The notes under the pieces are model-generated. The model worked only from the letters and a program-made list of their open reading frames with translations. It was not told the DNA's origin and searched no databases. The position numbers were made by a program, and so were the translations under genes. Shown piece by piece: positions 1 through 5,229 of a stretch of 7,208 nucleotides of DNA; the stretch's first letter is position 1; every line of letters starts with the position of its first letter. Source of the DNA: Paracoccaceae bacterium (GTDB lineage Bacteria > Pseudomonadota > Alphaproteobacteria > Rhodobacterales > Rhodobacteraceae); NCBI GenBank assembly GCA_021767525.1, contig JAASTF010000153.1, positions 1 through 7,208 on the forward strand. The letters run 5' to 3'.

Positions 1-1
1 G

Positions 2-97
2 ATCTCGCATTATGCCAAGCGGCTGGTAATGCTGGACGCGCAGTTGGGCGATACCGATTACCATCTGTCGCGGATCATGGCCGATCTGGCCGCCTGA
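2..97 (+). CDS. C-terminal end of an unidentified protein (5' truncated)
   Basis: An open frame enters from the window edge and reads 31 codons to a TGA at 95-97. The tail includes YAKRLVMLDAQLGD and ends SRIMADLAA. The composition is ordinary for a soluble, partly helical protein. No catalytic motif, membrane segment or recognisable family signature is visible in so short a piece, so no function is assigned. That it is a real gene end is supported by the intrinsic terminator that starts about 20 bp after the stop. The next gene starts about 70 bp downstream, beyond that terminator, so it is probably a separate transcription unit. Confidence 0.6.
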   Translation: MSHYAKRLVMLDAQLGDTDYHLSRIMADLAA

Positions 98-118
98 TCC
101 GGTCTGCACTAAGCTTTG

Positions 119-150
119 AAACCGCGCCGTATCCCGGCGCGGTTTTTTCT
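119..150 (+). terminator. Rho-independent terminator after the first gene
   Basis: A perfect 10-bp inverted repeat, AAACCGCGCC (119-128) and GGCGCGGTTT (136-145), encloses a 7-nt loop. The 3' arm runs into a T-rich tract (143-153, broken by one C). It lies about 20 bp after the stop at 97 and should end that transcript. The T tract runs almost into the ribosome binding site of the methyltransferase. Confidence 0.88.
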
Positions 151-165
151 TTTGAGGGCAAGGAC

Positions 166-918
166 ATGGATGATCTGAAGCTGCTGGTTGACCTGCACCG
201 CGAAGGCGCGCGCCAGGGCCCGGGCAGCGATGCCGCCACGCGCCGCGCGCTGGACCTGTCGGGGCTGCGTGGGCAGGCGGGGTTGCGCGTGGCCGATATC
301 GGGTGCGGCACCGGGGCGGCCACGCGTGTTATCGCGGCCGAACTGGATGCGCATGTGACGGCGGTGGACCTGTTTCCCGACTTCCTGCAAGTGCTTGAAG
401 ACCATGCGGAAAAGGCCGGGCTGTCAGATCGGATCGACACGCTGGCGGCCTCGATGGACGACTTGCCCTTTGCACCCGGCAGTCTGGATGCGATCTGGGC
501 CGAGGGCGCGATCTACAACATCGGCTTCGAGGCCGGCATCACGGCATGGCGGCGGTTTCTGAAACCCGGTGGCGTTTTGGCGGTGTCTGAACTGACATGG
601 CTGACCGCCGAGCGGCCCGAAGAACTGACCGAACACTGGGCGCAGGAATACCCGCAGGTGGCCACGGCGGGCACAAAGATCGCACAGTTGGAGGCGTCTG
701 GATACATGCTCATCGGGTATTTTCCGCAGGGCCATGTCGAGTGGATGGAAAACTACTATTCCCCCATAATCAAACGATTTTCTGACTTCCTTGCACGCTA
801 TGACAGCGATGCGGCGCGGGCGATTGTCGCGGCGGAGCAGCGAGAGGTCGGCCTTTACCAGCGCTTTGCCGATTACGTCAGCTATGGATTTTATATCGCC
901 CGGCGCTTGCCCGATTGA
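166..918 (+). CDS. class I SAM-dependent methyltransferase
   Basis: This 250-residue protein should transfer a methyl group from S-adenosylmethionine to an unknown acceptor in the cytoplasm. It has a Rossmann-type methyltransferase core: motif I VADIGCGTGAAT at residues 42-53 (SAM glycine loop), the acidic end of strand 2 in TAVDLF (D68), an acidic strand-4 region around LDAIWAEGAIYNIGF (107-121), and LKPGGVLAVSE (132-142). The N-terminal segment LHREGARQGPGS (10-21) precedes the core, and the C-terminal ~100 residues, rich in Tyr, Trp and Phe, probably form the substrate cap. The ATG at 166 follows a GAGG-type ribosome binding site at 154-157. The core resembles the UbiE/Methyltransf_11/25 superfamily, which does not fix the substrate. 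The gene ends 40 bp before rluA and may be cotranscribed with it. The fold is certain; the acceptor is unknown. Confidence 0.9.
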   Translation: MDDLKLLVDLHREGARQGPGSDAATRRALDLSGLRGQAGLRVADIGCGTGAATRVIAAELDAHVTAVDLFPDFLQVLEDHAEKAGLSDRIDTLAASMDDLPFAPGSLDAIWAEGAIYNIGFEAGITAWRRFLKPGGVLAVSELTWLTAERPEELTEHWAQEYPQVATAGTKIAQLEASGYMLIGYFPQGHVEWMENYYSPIIKRFSDFLARYDSDAARAIVAAEQREVGLYQRFADYVSYGFYIARRLPD

Positions 919-958
919 CGGCATGGACGCCGCGTGCCTGCGCCGGTAAACAGCGCCC

Positions 959-1609
959 ATGACCGACGCCTACAATCCCCCCGACACGCCGCTGGACGTG
1001 CTGCACGAGGATATGCACCTTGTCATCCTCAACAAGCCCGCGGGCCTGTTGTCGGTGCCGGGCAAGGGCGACCATCTGGCCGATTGCCTGCTGACGCGGG
1101 TGGAGGCGGCCTTTCCCACGGCGCTGCTGGTGCACCGGCTGGATCGCGATACCTCGGGCGTGATGGTCTTTGCCCTGACGCCCCATGCGCAGCGGCATCT
1201 GGGGCTGCAATTCGAAAAGCGTCAGGTCAAGAAAACCTATGTGGCACGGGTATTTGGCCGGTTGGAGCCGCGCAAGGGCACGGTCGATCTGCCGCTGATC
1301 GTGGACTGGCCCAACAGGCCCCGGCAGATGGTCTGCCACGACACCGGAAAGCCCGCGCAGACCGATTGGCGCGTGACCCGCTATGACGACGGCGAAACGC
1401 GGGTGCGGCTGATGCCGCGCACGGGGCGCAGTCACCAGTTGCGGGTGCATATGCAGGCGCTGGGCCATCCCATCCTGGGCGATCCCTTCTATGCCGAAGG
1501 GGACGCGCGGGATGGGTATGACCGGCTGATGCTGCATTCCGAGGAGTTGCGCCTGCGCCACCCGGATGGGGGTGTGGGGATGGCGTTCAAGGCGAAGGCC
1601 CCGTTCTGA
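959..1609 (+). CDS. rluA: dual-specificity 23S rRNA/tRNA pseudouridine synthase RluA
   Basis: This 216-residue protein isomerises uridine to pseudouridine. E. coli RluA (219 residues) acts on 23S rRNA U746 and on U32 of several tRNAs. Features close to the E. coli protein as I recall it are YNPP near the N-terminus, NKPAGLLSVPG (25-35), the catalytic motif HRLDRDTSG (59-67) with nucleophile D62, KKTYVARVFG, VDLPLIVDWPNRPRQ, DTGKPAQT and TGRSHQLRVHMQALGHPILGD. There is no N-terminal S4 domain, which fits RluA rather than RluC or RluD. An in-frame TAA at 947-949 makes the ATG at 959 the earliest possible ATG. No good Shine-Dalgarno precedes it, so translation may be weak or depend on the methyltransferase 40 bp upstream. 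Substrate specificity is inferred from similarity. Confidence 0.93.
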   Translation: MTDAYNPPDTPLDVLHEDMHLVILNKPAGLLSVPGKGDHLADCLLTRVEAAFPTALLVHRLDRDTSGVMVFALTPHAQRHLGLQFEKRQVKKTYVARVFGRLEPRKGTVDLPLIVDWPNRPRQMVCHDTGKPAQTDWRVTRYDDGETRVRLMPRTGRSHQLRVHMQALGHPILGDPFYAEGDARDGYDRLMLHSEELRLRHPDGGVGMAFKAKAPF

Positions 1610-1654
1610 GCGGCGAATCGGGGTTAACGCCTTGATGCGGCGCTGAAAACCGTC

Positions 1655-1694
1655 TGCACAACCGATACACATCCCATGCACATCCGATACATAT
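1655..1694. repeat. 18-bp direct repeat pair with 22-bp spacing upstream of the VOC gene
   Basis: Two copies of TGCACAWCCGATACAYAT (W = A/T, Y = C/T) lie at 1655-1672 and 1677-1694. They match at 16 of 18 positions, with start-to-start spacing of 22 bp, about two helical turns. They sit about 90-130 bp upstream of the VOC-family start codon. The local sequence is less GC-rich than its surroundings. This looks like a tandem site for a regulator binding the same face of the DNA. The regulator is unknown. Confidence 0.5.
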
Positions 1695-1728
1695 GGCGAT
1701 GCGCCCGGCGCGTGGTTAACACGGCGCG

Positions 1729-1757
1729 CTGGCGTGCTGCGCGCGTCGTGCTAGGCT
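1729..1757 (+). promoter_or_regulatory. possible promoter of the VOC-family gene
   Basis: A -10-like TAGGCT (1752-1757) lies 34 bp ahead of the start codon. The hexamer 17 bp upstream (CTGGCG, 1729-1734) matches TTGACA poorly, so an activator would probably be needed. The direct repeat at 1655-1694 lies just upstream, where an activator could act. This is a weak call made by inspection only. Confidence 0.22.
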
Positions 1758-1785
1758 GCGCGCAATCGGGGAGAGGAGAGAACCC

Positions 1786-2196
1786 ATGAAGCTGACGCTG
1801 CACCACATCAACCTGGCGACCGACAAGGTGGACGAGATGGACGCCTTTTACCGCGACGTGATGGGGCTGGATGTGCCGCAAGACGATGTGCCCGCGCTGG
1901 AAAAGGGCAAAGGCTATGCCGGGGACGTGGCCTTTCGCAGCGATGGCGAGGTGCAGATGCACCTGGCGCAGCGTGACATGCAGGCCGGGTTTCGCACCGG
2001 GCACGTGGTGAACCCGGTGGATCGGGGGCATATCGCCTTTCGCACCGACGACATGGAGGCGTTCAAGGCGCATCTGGAGGCGCAGGGCATCCCCTATTCC
2101 GACTGGGGCCACACGGCGGTGAAGGGGTGGTGGCAGATTTTTTTCTACGATCCCGATGGCAACGTGGTCGAGGTGCACCAGCGAGTGGAGGCGTAG
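1786..2196 (+). CDS. VOC-family (glyoxalase/bleomycin-resistance/dioxygenase) protein
   Basis: This 136-residue protein has the paired beta-alpha-beta-beta-beta modules of the vicinal oxygen chelate superfamily. Module 1 starts LTLHHINLATDKVDEMDAFY and contains MGLDV (26-30). Module 2 starts GHIAFRTDDMEAFKAHLE (81-98) and ends FFYDPDGNVVEVHQ (119-132). The positions expected to bind the metal are H7 or H6, H59 (in VQMHL), H82 and E129. All are present, so a working metal site is plausible. Members include glyoxalase I, fosfomycin-resistance enzymes and extradiol dioxygenases; the sequence alone does not say which. A strong ribosome binding site, AGGAG at 1774-1778, sits 7 bp before the ATG. 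It appears to be a single-gene unit with its own leader. It is followed by a hairpin and then the repeat region. Confidence 0.87.
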   Translation: MKLTLHHINLATDKVDEMDAFYRDVMGLDVPQDDVPALEKGKGYAGDVAFRSDGEVQMHLAQRDMQAGFRTGHVVNPVDRGHIAFRTDDMEAFKAHLEAQGIPYSDWGHTAVKGWWQIFFYDPDGNVVEVHQRVEA

Positions 2197-2210
2197 GGCG
2201 CTATTCGGTT

Positions 2211-2233
2211 GGGGCCGTGTGTGCGACGGCCCC
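2211..2233 (+). terminator. hairpin after the VOC gene, possible terminator without a T tract
   Basis: A perfect 8-bp inverted repeat, GGGGCCGT (2211-2218) and ACGGCCCC (2226-2233), with a 7-nt loop begins 15 bp after the VOC stop codon. No T run follows, so it is not a classical intrinsic terminator. It may stabilise the mRNA 3' end or help Rho-dependent termination. Confidence 0.35.
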
Positions 2234-2418
2234 GGCGCGACAGAGGGCGGCGCCCGACCTGTAGGGCGCGGGTGCGGCCTTGGGTCTGCGTGGTTTCTTT
2301 CAAGCTTTCATGTCGTGCGTGCTGTGTGCGGCATCGCCAAAAGCGCCCTTTTGGGGGGAAGTCAGGCGCTGCCCGGCGGTGCCGGGCGGGGCGGTTGAAT
2401 TGGAGAGCACTCGGCGCG
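2234..2418. repeat. GC-rich ~185-bp direct repeat, copy 1
   Basis: This block matches 2475-2658 at roughly 89% identity by hand alignment, with about 20 differences including one 1-bp indel at 2348-2351. Strictly shared landmarks include GACAGAGGGCGGCGCCCGAC, TTGGGTCTGCGTGGTTTCTT, GGCATCGCCAAAAGCGCCCT and GCCCGGCGGTGCCGGGCGGG. The last contains the perfect 7-bp hairpin GCCCGGC-GGT-GCCGGGC (2371-2387). No reading frame with a recognisable product or a good ribosome binding site is seen. It appears to be an intergenic repeat element. Confidence 0.85.
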
Positions 2419-2422
2419 AATA

Positions 2423-2439
2423 GCGGGCCGCAGGCCCGC
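2423..2439. repeat. 7-bp perfect hairpin in the spacer between repeat copies
   Basis: GCGGGCC (2423-2429) and GGCCCGC (2433-2439) pair perfectly around a GCA loop. It lies in the 56-bp spacer (2419-2474) that separates the two long repeat copies. The rest of the spacer is extremely GC-rich and shows no gene. Confidence 0.5.
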
Positions 2440-2474
2440 CGCGCCGTCGCCGGACCGCCCCCCGGGCCGGCGCT

Positions 2475-2658
2475 GGCGCGACAGAGGGCGGCGCCCGACC
2501 TGGAGGGCGCGGGAGCGGCGTTGGGTCTGCGTGGTTTCTTTTAAGCTTTAACGTGGCGCGTGCTGTTTACGGCATCGCCAAAAGCGCCCTCCGGGGGGAG
2601 GTCGGGCGCTGCCCGGCGGTGCCGGGCGGGGCGGTTGGGTGGGCGAGCACCCGGCGCG
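2475..2658. repeat. GC-rich ~184-bp direct repeat, copy 2, with a long internal inverted repeat
   Basis: This is the second copy of the block at 2234-2418, offset by 240-241 bp. Within it, GGGCGGCGCCCGACCT (2486-2501) is complementary at 15 of 16 positions to AGGTCGGGCGCTGCCC (2599-2614), the exception being a G-T pair. The adjacent GGAGGGCGC (2502-2510) is fully complementary to GCGCCCTCC (2584-2592). The unit can therefore fold into a ~25-bp stem interrupted by a GGGGGG bulge (2593-2598), closed by a loop of about 73 nt. It also repeats the GCCCGGC-GGT-GCCGGGC hairpin (2611-2627). It ends just before the aldehyde dehydrogenase terminator. Confidence 0.85.
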
Positions 2659-2668
2659 GCGGGCACAC

Positions 2669-2694
2669 AAAAAGGGGCGCCGGAGCGCCCCTTT
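2669..2694 (-). terminator. Rho-independent terminator of the aldehyde dehydrogenase gene
   Basis: AAAGGGGCGC (2671-2680) and GCGCCCCTTT (2685-2694) form a perfect 10-bp stem with a CGGA loop. On the minus strand the 3' arm runs into TTTTT (2669-2673). It sits about 20 bp beyond the minus-strand stop at 2716. The opposite side (GAAAA at 2695-2699) lacks a T run, so termination is predicted mainly for minus-strand transcripts. Confidence 0.88.
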
Positions 2695-2715
2695 GAAAAC
2701 TTCGGTAAGGATGGC

Positions 2716-4155
2716 TTAGGCCGCGTCCCAGCCCGAGACGGCCTTGACTTCGAGGAAGTCCTCGATGCCCCAGACGCCGCCTTCGCGGCCGTTGCCCGAC
2801 TGCTTCATGCCGCCGAAGGGCGCGCCGGCGCCGCGCGGATTGCCGTTCATTTCCACCATGCCCGAGCGCAGCTGCTTGGCCACGCGGTTGGCACGCTCGC
2901 CGCTTTGCGTCTGCACATAGTTGGTCAGGCCATAGACCGTGTCATTGGCGATCTGCACCGCCTCTTCTTCGGTCTCGAAGGGGATGATCGACAGCACGGG
3001 GCCAAAGATCTCTTCGCGCGCGATGGTCATGTCGTTGGTGACATCGGCAAAGACCGTGGGGCGCACGTAATAGCCCTTGTTGAAGCCTTCGGGCCGGCCG
3101 GTGCCCCCGGCGACAAGGCGCGCGCCTTCGTCGATGCCCTTTTGGATCAGGCCCTGGATCTTGTTCCACTGTGCCTCGTTCACGACGGGGCCGATATGGC
3201 GGCCTTCCTCGTTGGCGGGGCCAACCTGAACCGAGTTCGCCACTTCGGCGGCCGTTTCCACGGCCTTGTCGTAGATGCCTTTCTGCACAAGCATCCGGCT
3301 GGGGGCATTACAGCTTTGACCGGTGTTGTTCATCATGTGCAGCACGCCGCGTTTCACCGCCTTTTCATCGGCGTCTTCAAAGACGATGTTGGCGCCCTTG
3401 CCGCCCAGTTCCAGGTGCACGCGTTTCAGCGTTTCGGCGGCGTTCTTGGAAATGGCGATGCCCGCGCGGGTCGAGCCGGTAAAGCTGACCATGTCCACAT
3501 CGGGGTGACCCGACAGCTGGCTGCCGACGCCCGCGCCGTCACCATTGACCAGGTTGAACACGCCCTTGGGGAAACCGGCCTCGTCCATCATCTCGGCAAA
3601 AAGCAGCGCGTCGAGCGGGCTTTCTTCGGACGGTTTCAGAACCATCGTGCAGCCCGCCACCGCGGCGGCGATGACCTTGAGCGTGATCTGGTTCATCGGC
3701 CAGTTCCAGGGCGTGATCAGTGCGCAGACGCCCACGGCCTCGTGTACGATGCGGTCGTTCGGGGCGTGATCGCCCAGCGGCTTGATAAACTCAAAGCCTT
3801 CGGCGGCTTTCAGGAAGTTCTTGATATGGGCATAGCCCGCACCCCATTGCGCGCTGCGCGCCAGATCGATGGGCGCGCCCATTTCCATGCTGATCGCCTG
3901 GGCCATTTCCTCGGACCGGGCCTTGTAGATTTCGGCCAGCTTGCGGATCAGGTTCAGCCGTTCCTCGACCGGGGTGGCCATCCAGCCGGGCAGTGCGGCC
4001 TTGGCGGCGGCCACGGCGGCGTCGGTGTCGGCCTTGCCACCCAGCGAGATGACGGCGCAGGGCTCTTCGGTGGTGGGGTTGATGACCTCGCAATCGCGGC
4101 CTTCCTTGGGGTCGACCCATTCCCCGTTGATGTAGAACTGGCGCTTCTCGATCAT
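2716..4155 (-). CDS. NAD(P)-dependent aldehyde dehydrogenase
   Basis: This 479-residue cytoplasmic enzyme of the ALDH superfamily oxidises an aldehyde to the carboxylic acid using NAD(P)+. Visible signatures are PWNWPMNQ (149-156) with the oxyanion-hole N151, KPSE with cofactor-binding K174, FTGSTRAG (225-232), LELGGKGAN with general base E249, GQSCNAPSR with nucleophile C282, and EEIFGPVL with E382. All key residues are present and the length is typical. The ATG at 4155 is chosen because GGAGG lies 7 bp ahead of it on the minus strand; an upstream in-frame ATG at 4185 has no ribosome binding site and would add an atypical 10-residue tail. The GQSCNAPSR form of the cysteine motif recalls the CddD-like ALDH subgroup, but the substrate cannot be named. 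The gene is single, with its own terminator, and divergent from the peroxiredoxin. A TetR-operator-like palindrome lies 30 bp upstream of its start. Confidence 0.94.
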   Translation of the reverse strand: MIEKRQFYINGEWVDPKEGRDCEVINPTTEEPCAVISLGGKADTDAAVAAAKAALPGWMATPVEERLNLIRKLAEIYKARSEEMAQAISMEMGAPIDLARSAQWGAGYAHIKNFLKAAEGFEFIKPLGDHAPNDRIVHEAVGVCALITPWNWPMNQITLKVIAAAVAGCTMVLKPSEESPLDALLFAEMMDEAGFPKGVFNLVNGDGAGVGSQLSGHPDVDMVSFTGSTRAGIAISKNAAETLKRVHLELGGKGANIVFEDADEKAVKRGVLHMMNNTGQSCNAPSRMLVQKGIYDKAVETAAEVANSVQVGPANEEGRHIGPVVNEAQWNKIQGLIQKGIDEGARLVAGGTGRPEGFNKGYYVRPTVFADVTNDMTIAREEIFGPVLSIIPFETEEEAVQIANDTVYGLTNYVQTQSGERANRVAKQLRSGMVEMNGNPRGAGAPFGGMKQSGNGREGGVWGIEDFLEVKAVSGWDAA

Positions 4156-4184
4156 GTCGAATCCTCCGCTAACATGCTGTTTCA

Positions 4185-4200
4185 CCGACCGTGCGGTCGG
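4185..4200. promoter_or_regulatory. TetR-operator-like palindrome upstream of the aldehyde dehydrogenase
   Basis: CCGACCG (4185-4191) and CGGTCGG (4194-4200) form a perfect 7-2-7 inverted repeat. The GACCG-N2-CGGTC core is a form commonly bound by TetR-family repressors. Its near edge is 29 bp upstream of the ALDH start codon, a position suited to blocking transcription or early elongation. An identical half-site, CCGACCG, recurs at 4386-4392 in the peroxiredoxin leader. No regulator gene lies in the window, so the assignment rests on the shape of the site alone. Confidence 0.5.
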
Positions 4201-4201
4201 C

Positions 4202-4311
4202 GATTTGGCGACACTCTGTCACCAGCGCAGGCGCGGGGCAAGCCACGTCGCTGCGATTTGATCAAACTTCCGCATGGCGGGATTTGGCCGGGATTTGCGA
4301 CATCCTGTCAC
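4202..4311. repeat. paired ~20-bp direct repeats carrying GACA-N3-TGTC, with GATTTG copies between
   Basis: The segments at 4202-4222 and 4292-4311 read GATTTG(G)CGACA-N3-TGTCAC and differ mainly by one G and two bases in the centre. Each contains an inverted repeat GACA-N3-TGTC, at 4210-4220 and 4299-4309, with centres 89 bp apart. Further GATTTG copies occur at 4255-4260 and 4281-4286, and a fifth at 4402-4407 overlaps the peroxiredoxin leader. Midway lies a perfect TTTGATCAAA palindrome (4257-4266). The arrangement looks like a two-site operator that could form a loop between the divergent genes. Confidence 0.45.
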
Positions 4312-4352
4312 GCGGGGGTCGAATGTGCGACGGGGCCTCTGGTAATCTTGAG

Positions 4353-4369
4353 TTTAGAATGTATCTAAG
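4353..4369. promoter_or_regulatory. Irr-box (ICE)-like palindrome upstream of the peroxiredoxin
   Basis: TTTAGAATGTATCTAAG contains the inverted repeat TTAGA-N5-TCTAA. It matches 12 of the 14 fixed positions of the Irr/ICE pattern as I recall it from alphaproteobacteria, TTTAGAA-N3-TTCTAAA. It lies 41 bp before the peroxiredoxin start codon, in a locally AT-rich patch, and overlaps a -10-like TAGAAT (4355-4360). If real, it would place the peroxiredoxin under iron- or haem-responsive control. The consensus is from memory, so confidence is moderate. Confidence 0.4.
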
Positions 4370-4410
4370 TTTCGGAATATGAAACCCGACCGTTTTGAGA
4401 GGATTTGAAC

Positions 4411-5064
4411 ATGGGCCTGAGAATCAACGACACCGTCCCCAACTTCACCGCCGCCACCGACCAGGGCGAGATCACGTTTCACGACTGGATCGGCGACAGC
4501 TGGGCGATCCTGTTCAGCCACCCCAAGGATTTCACCCCTGTCTGCACGACCGAGTTCGGCGCCGTGGCGCAGCTGGCCGACGAATGGGAAAAGCGCGGCA
4601 CCAAGGTGATCGGCCTGTCGGTTGATGGCGTGGACGAGCATGTGCAGTGGAAATCGGACATCGAAGGCTATGCCGGTGCGAAGGCGGGGTTCCCGATTAT
4701 CGCCGACGAAGACCTGGAGGTGTCCAAGGCGTTCGACATGCTGCCGGCCGAAGCCTACCTGCCCGACGGCCGCACGGCGGCGGACAGCGCTTCGGTCCGG
4801 TCGGTGTTCATCATCAGCCCCGACAAGAAGGTGCAGCTGATCATGACCTACCCGATGTCGGTGGGCCGCAACTTTGCCGAAGTTCTGCGCGCGCTGGATG
4901 CGCTGCAGGCGACGTGGGGCAACCCGATCGCGACCGGCGCGAACTGGACCGCCGGGCAGGACGTGATCGTGGCGCTGACGCTGACCGATGACCAGGCGCG
5001 CGAGAAATTCGGCGAGATCGACGTGAAACTGCCCTACCTGCGCACCACCAAGCGCAGCGCGTAA
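4411..5064 (+). CDS. 1-Cys peroxiredoxin, Prx6-type
   Basis: This 217-residue cytoplasmic thiol peroxidase should reduce hydrogen peroxide and organic hydroperoxides. The thioredoxin-fold N-terminal half carries the peroxidase motif SHPKDFTPVCTTE (36-48), where P38, T42 and peroxidatic C45 fit PxxxTxxC; conserved R130 lies in SVRSVF. C45 is the only cysteine, so it is a 1-Cys enzyme that needs an external reductant. The C-terminal extension, with TYPMSVGRNF (146-155) and a long tail ending DVKLPYLRTTKRSA, is typical of Prx6 proteins of about 215-225 residues. The ATG at 4411 is preferred over a TTG two codons upstream because AGAGGA (4398-4403) is 7 bp from the ATG but only 1 bp from the TTG. 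It is a single-gene unit with a strong terminator. The leader carries an Irr-box-like site. Confidence 0.94.
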   Translation: MGLRINDTVPNFTAATDQGEITFHDWIGDSWAILFSHPKDFTPVCTTEFGAVAQLADEWEKRGTKVIGLSVDGVDEHVQWKSDIEGYAGAKAGFPIIADEDLEVSKAFDMLPAEAYLPDGRTAADSASVRSVFIISPDKKVQLIMTYPMSVGRNFAEVLRALDALQATWGNPIATGANWTAGQDVIVALTLTDDQAREKFGEIDVKLPYLRTTKRSA

Positions 5065-5084
5065 GCCGAATTAATCCGACGATG

Positions 5085-5114
5085 AAGGCCCCCGGATTTT
5101 CCGGGGGCCTTTTT
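5085..5114 (+). terminator. Rho-independent terminator of the peroxiredoxin gene
   Basis: AAGGCCCCCGG (5085-5095) and CCGGGGGCCTT (5101-5111) form a perfect 11-bp stem with an ATTTT loop. The 3' arm continues into TTTTT (5110-5114). It begins 20 bp after the peroxiredoxin stop and separates it from the rimB-rimK operon. Confidence 0.93.
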
Positions 5115-5229
5115 CGTGGCCGGGGCCATATCTGGGGGCTGCGCCGGTCTGTGCGCGCAGGTGTGGGGGCTTACCCGGGCGCGGGCGCTGTGGCAGGGTA
5201 AGGTCAATCGCCTGGACAAGAGCCGTGGA

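Noticed and set aside
878..1681. 267-codon open frame on the minus strand
   Set aside because: It is antisense to rluA, a clear gene on the + strand, and its His-, Arg- and Gln-rich translation is typical of a shadow frame.
1622..1720. Two GGTTAAC motifs (1622-1628 and 1714-1720) as CtrA sites
   Set aside because: CtrA sites need TTAA halves about 7 bp apart. These are about 90 bp apart, so there is no proper full site.
2209..2544. 111-codon open frame on the + strand across the repeat region
   Set aside because: It crosses repeat copy 1, the spacer and part of copy 2, is very rich in Arg, Ala and Gly, and has no ribosome binding site or recognisable motif. The repeat differences include an indel rather than codon-preserving changes.
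2197..2715. Insertion sequence remnant
   Set aside because: No transposase frame, no clear terminal inverted repeats bounding the region and no target-site duplication were seen, so it is described as a repeat only.
4156..4185. Ten extra N-terminal residues for the aldehyde dehydrogenase (ATG at 4185)
   Set aside because: This ATG has no Shine-Dalgarno, whereas the ATG at 4155 has GGAGG at 7 bp and gives an N-terminus typical of the family.
4257..4266. TTTGATCAAA as an FNR/FnrL box
   Set aside because: An FNR site needs TTGAT-N4-ATCAA. Here the two half-sites overlap with no spacer, so it is kept only as an unassigned palindrome.
2560..4368. 602-codon open frame on the + strand
   Set aside because: It lies opposite the aldehyde dehydrogenase, whose catalytic motifs are all intact. 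The frame is an antisense artefact of GC-rich codon use and its translation is His-rich with no family signature.
5116..5229. 38 extra N-terminal residues for the RimB-like protein (ATG at 5116)
   Set aside because: This start lies 2 bp past the T run of the peroxiredoxin terminator, leaving no room for a leader, and the added residues do not resemble the family.
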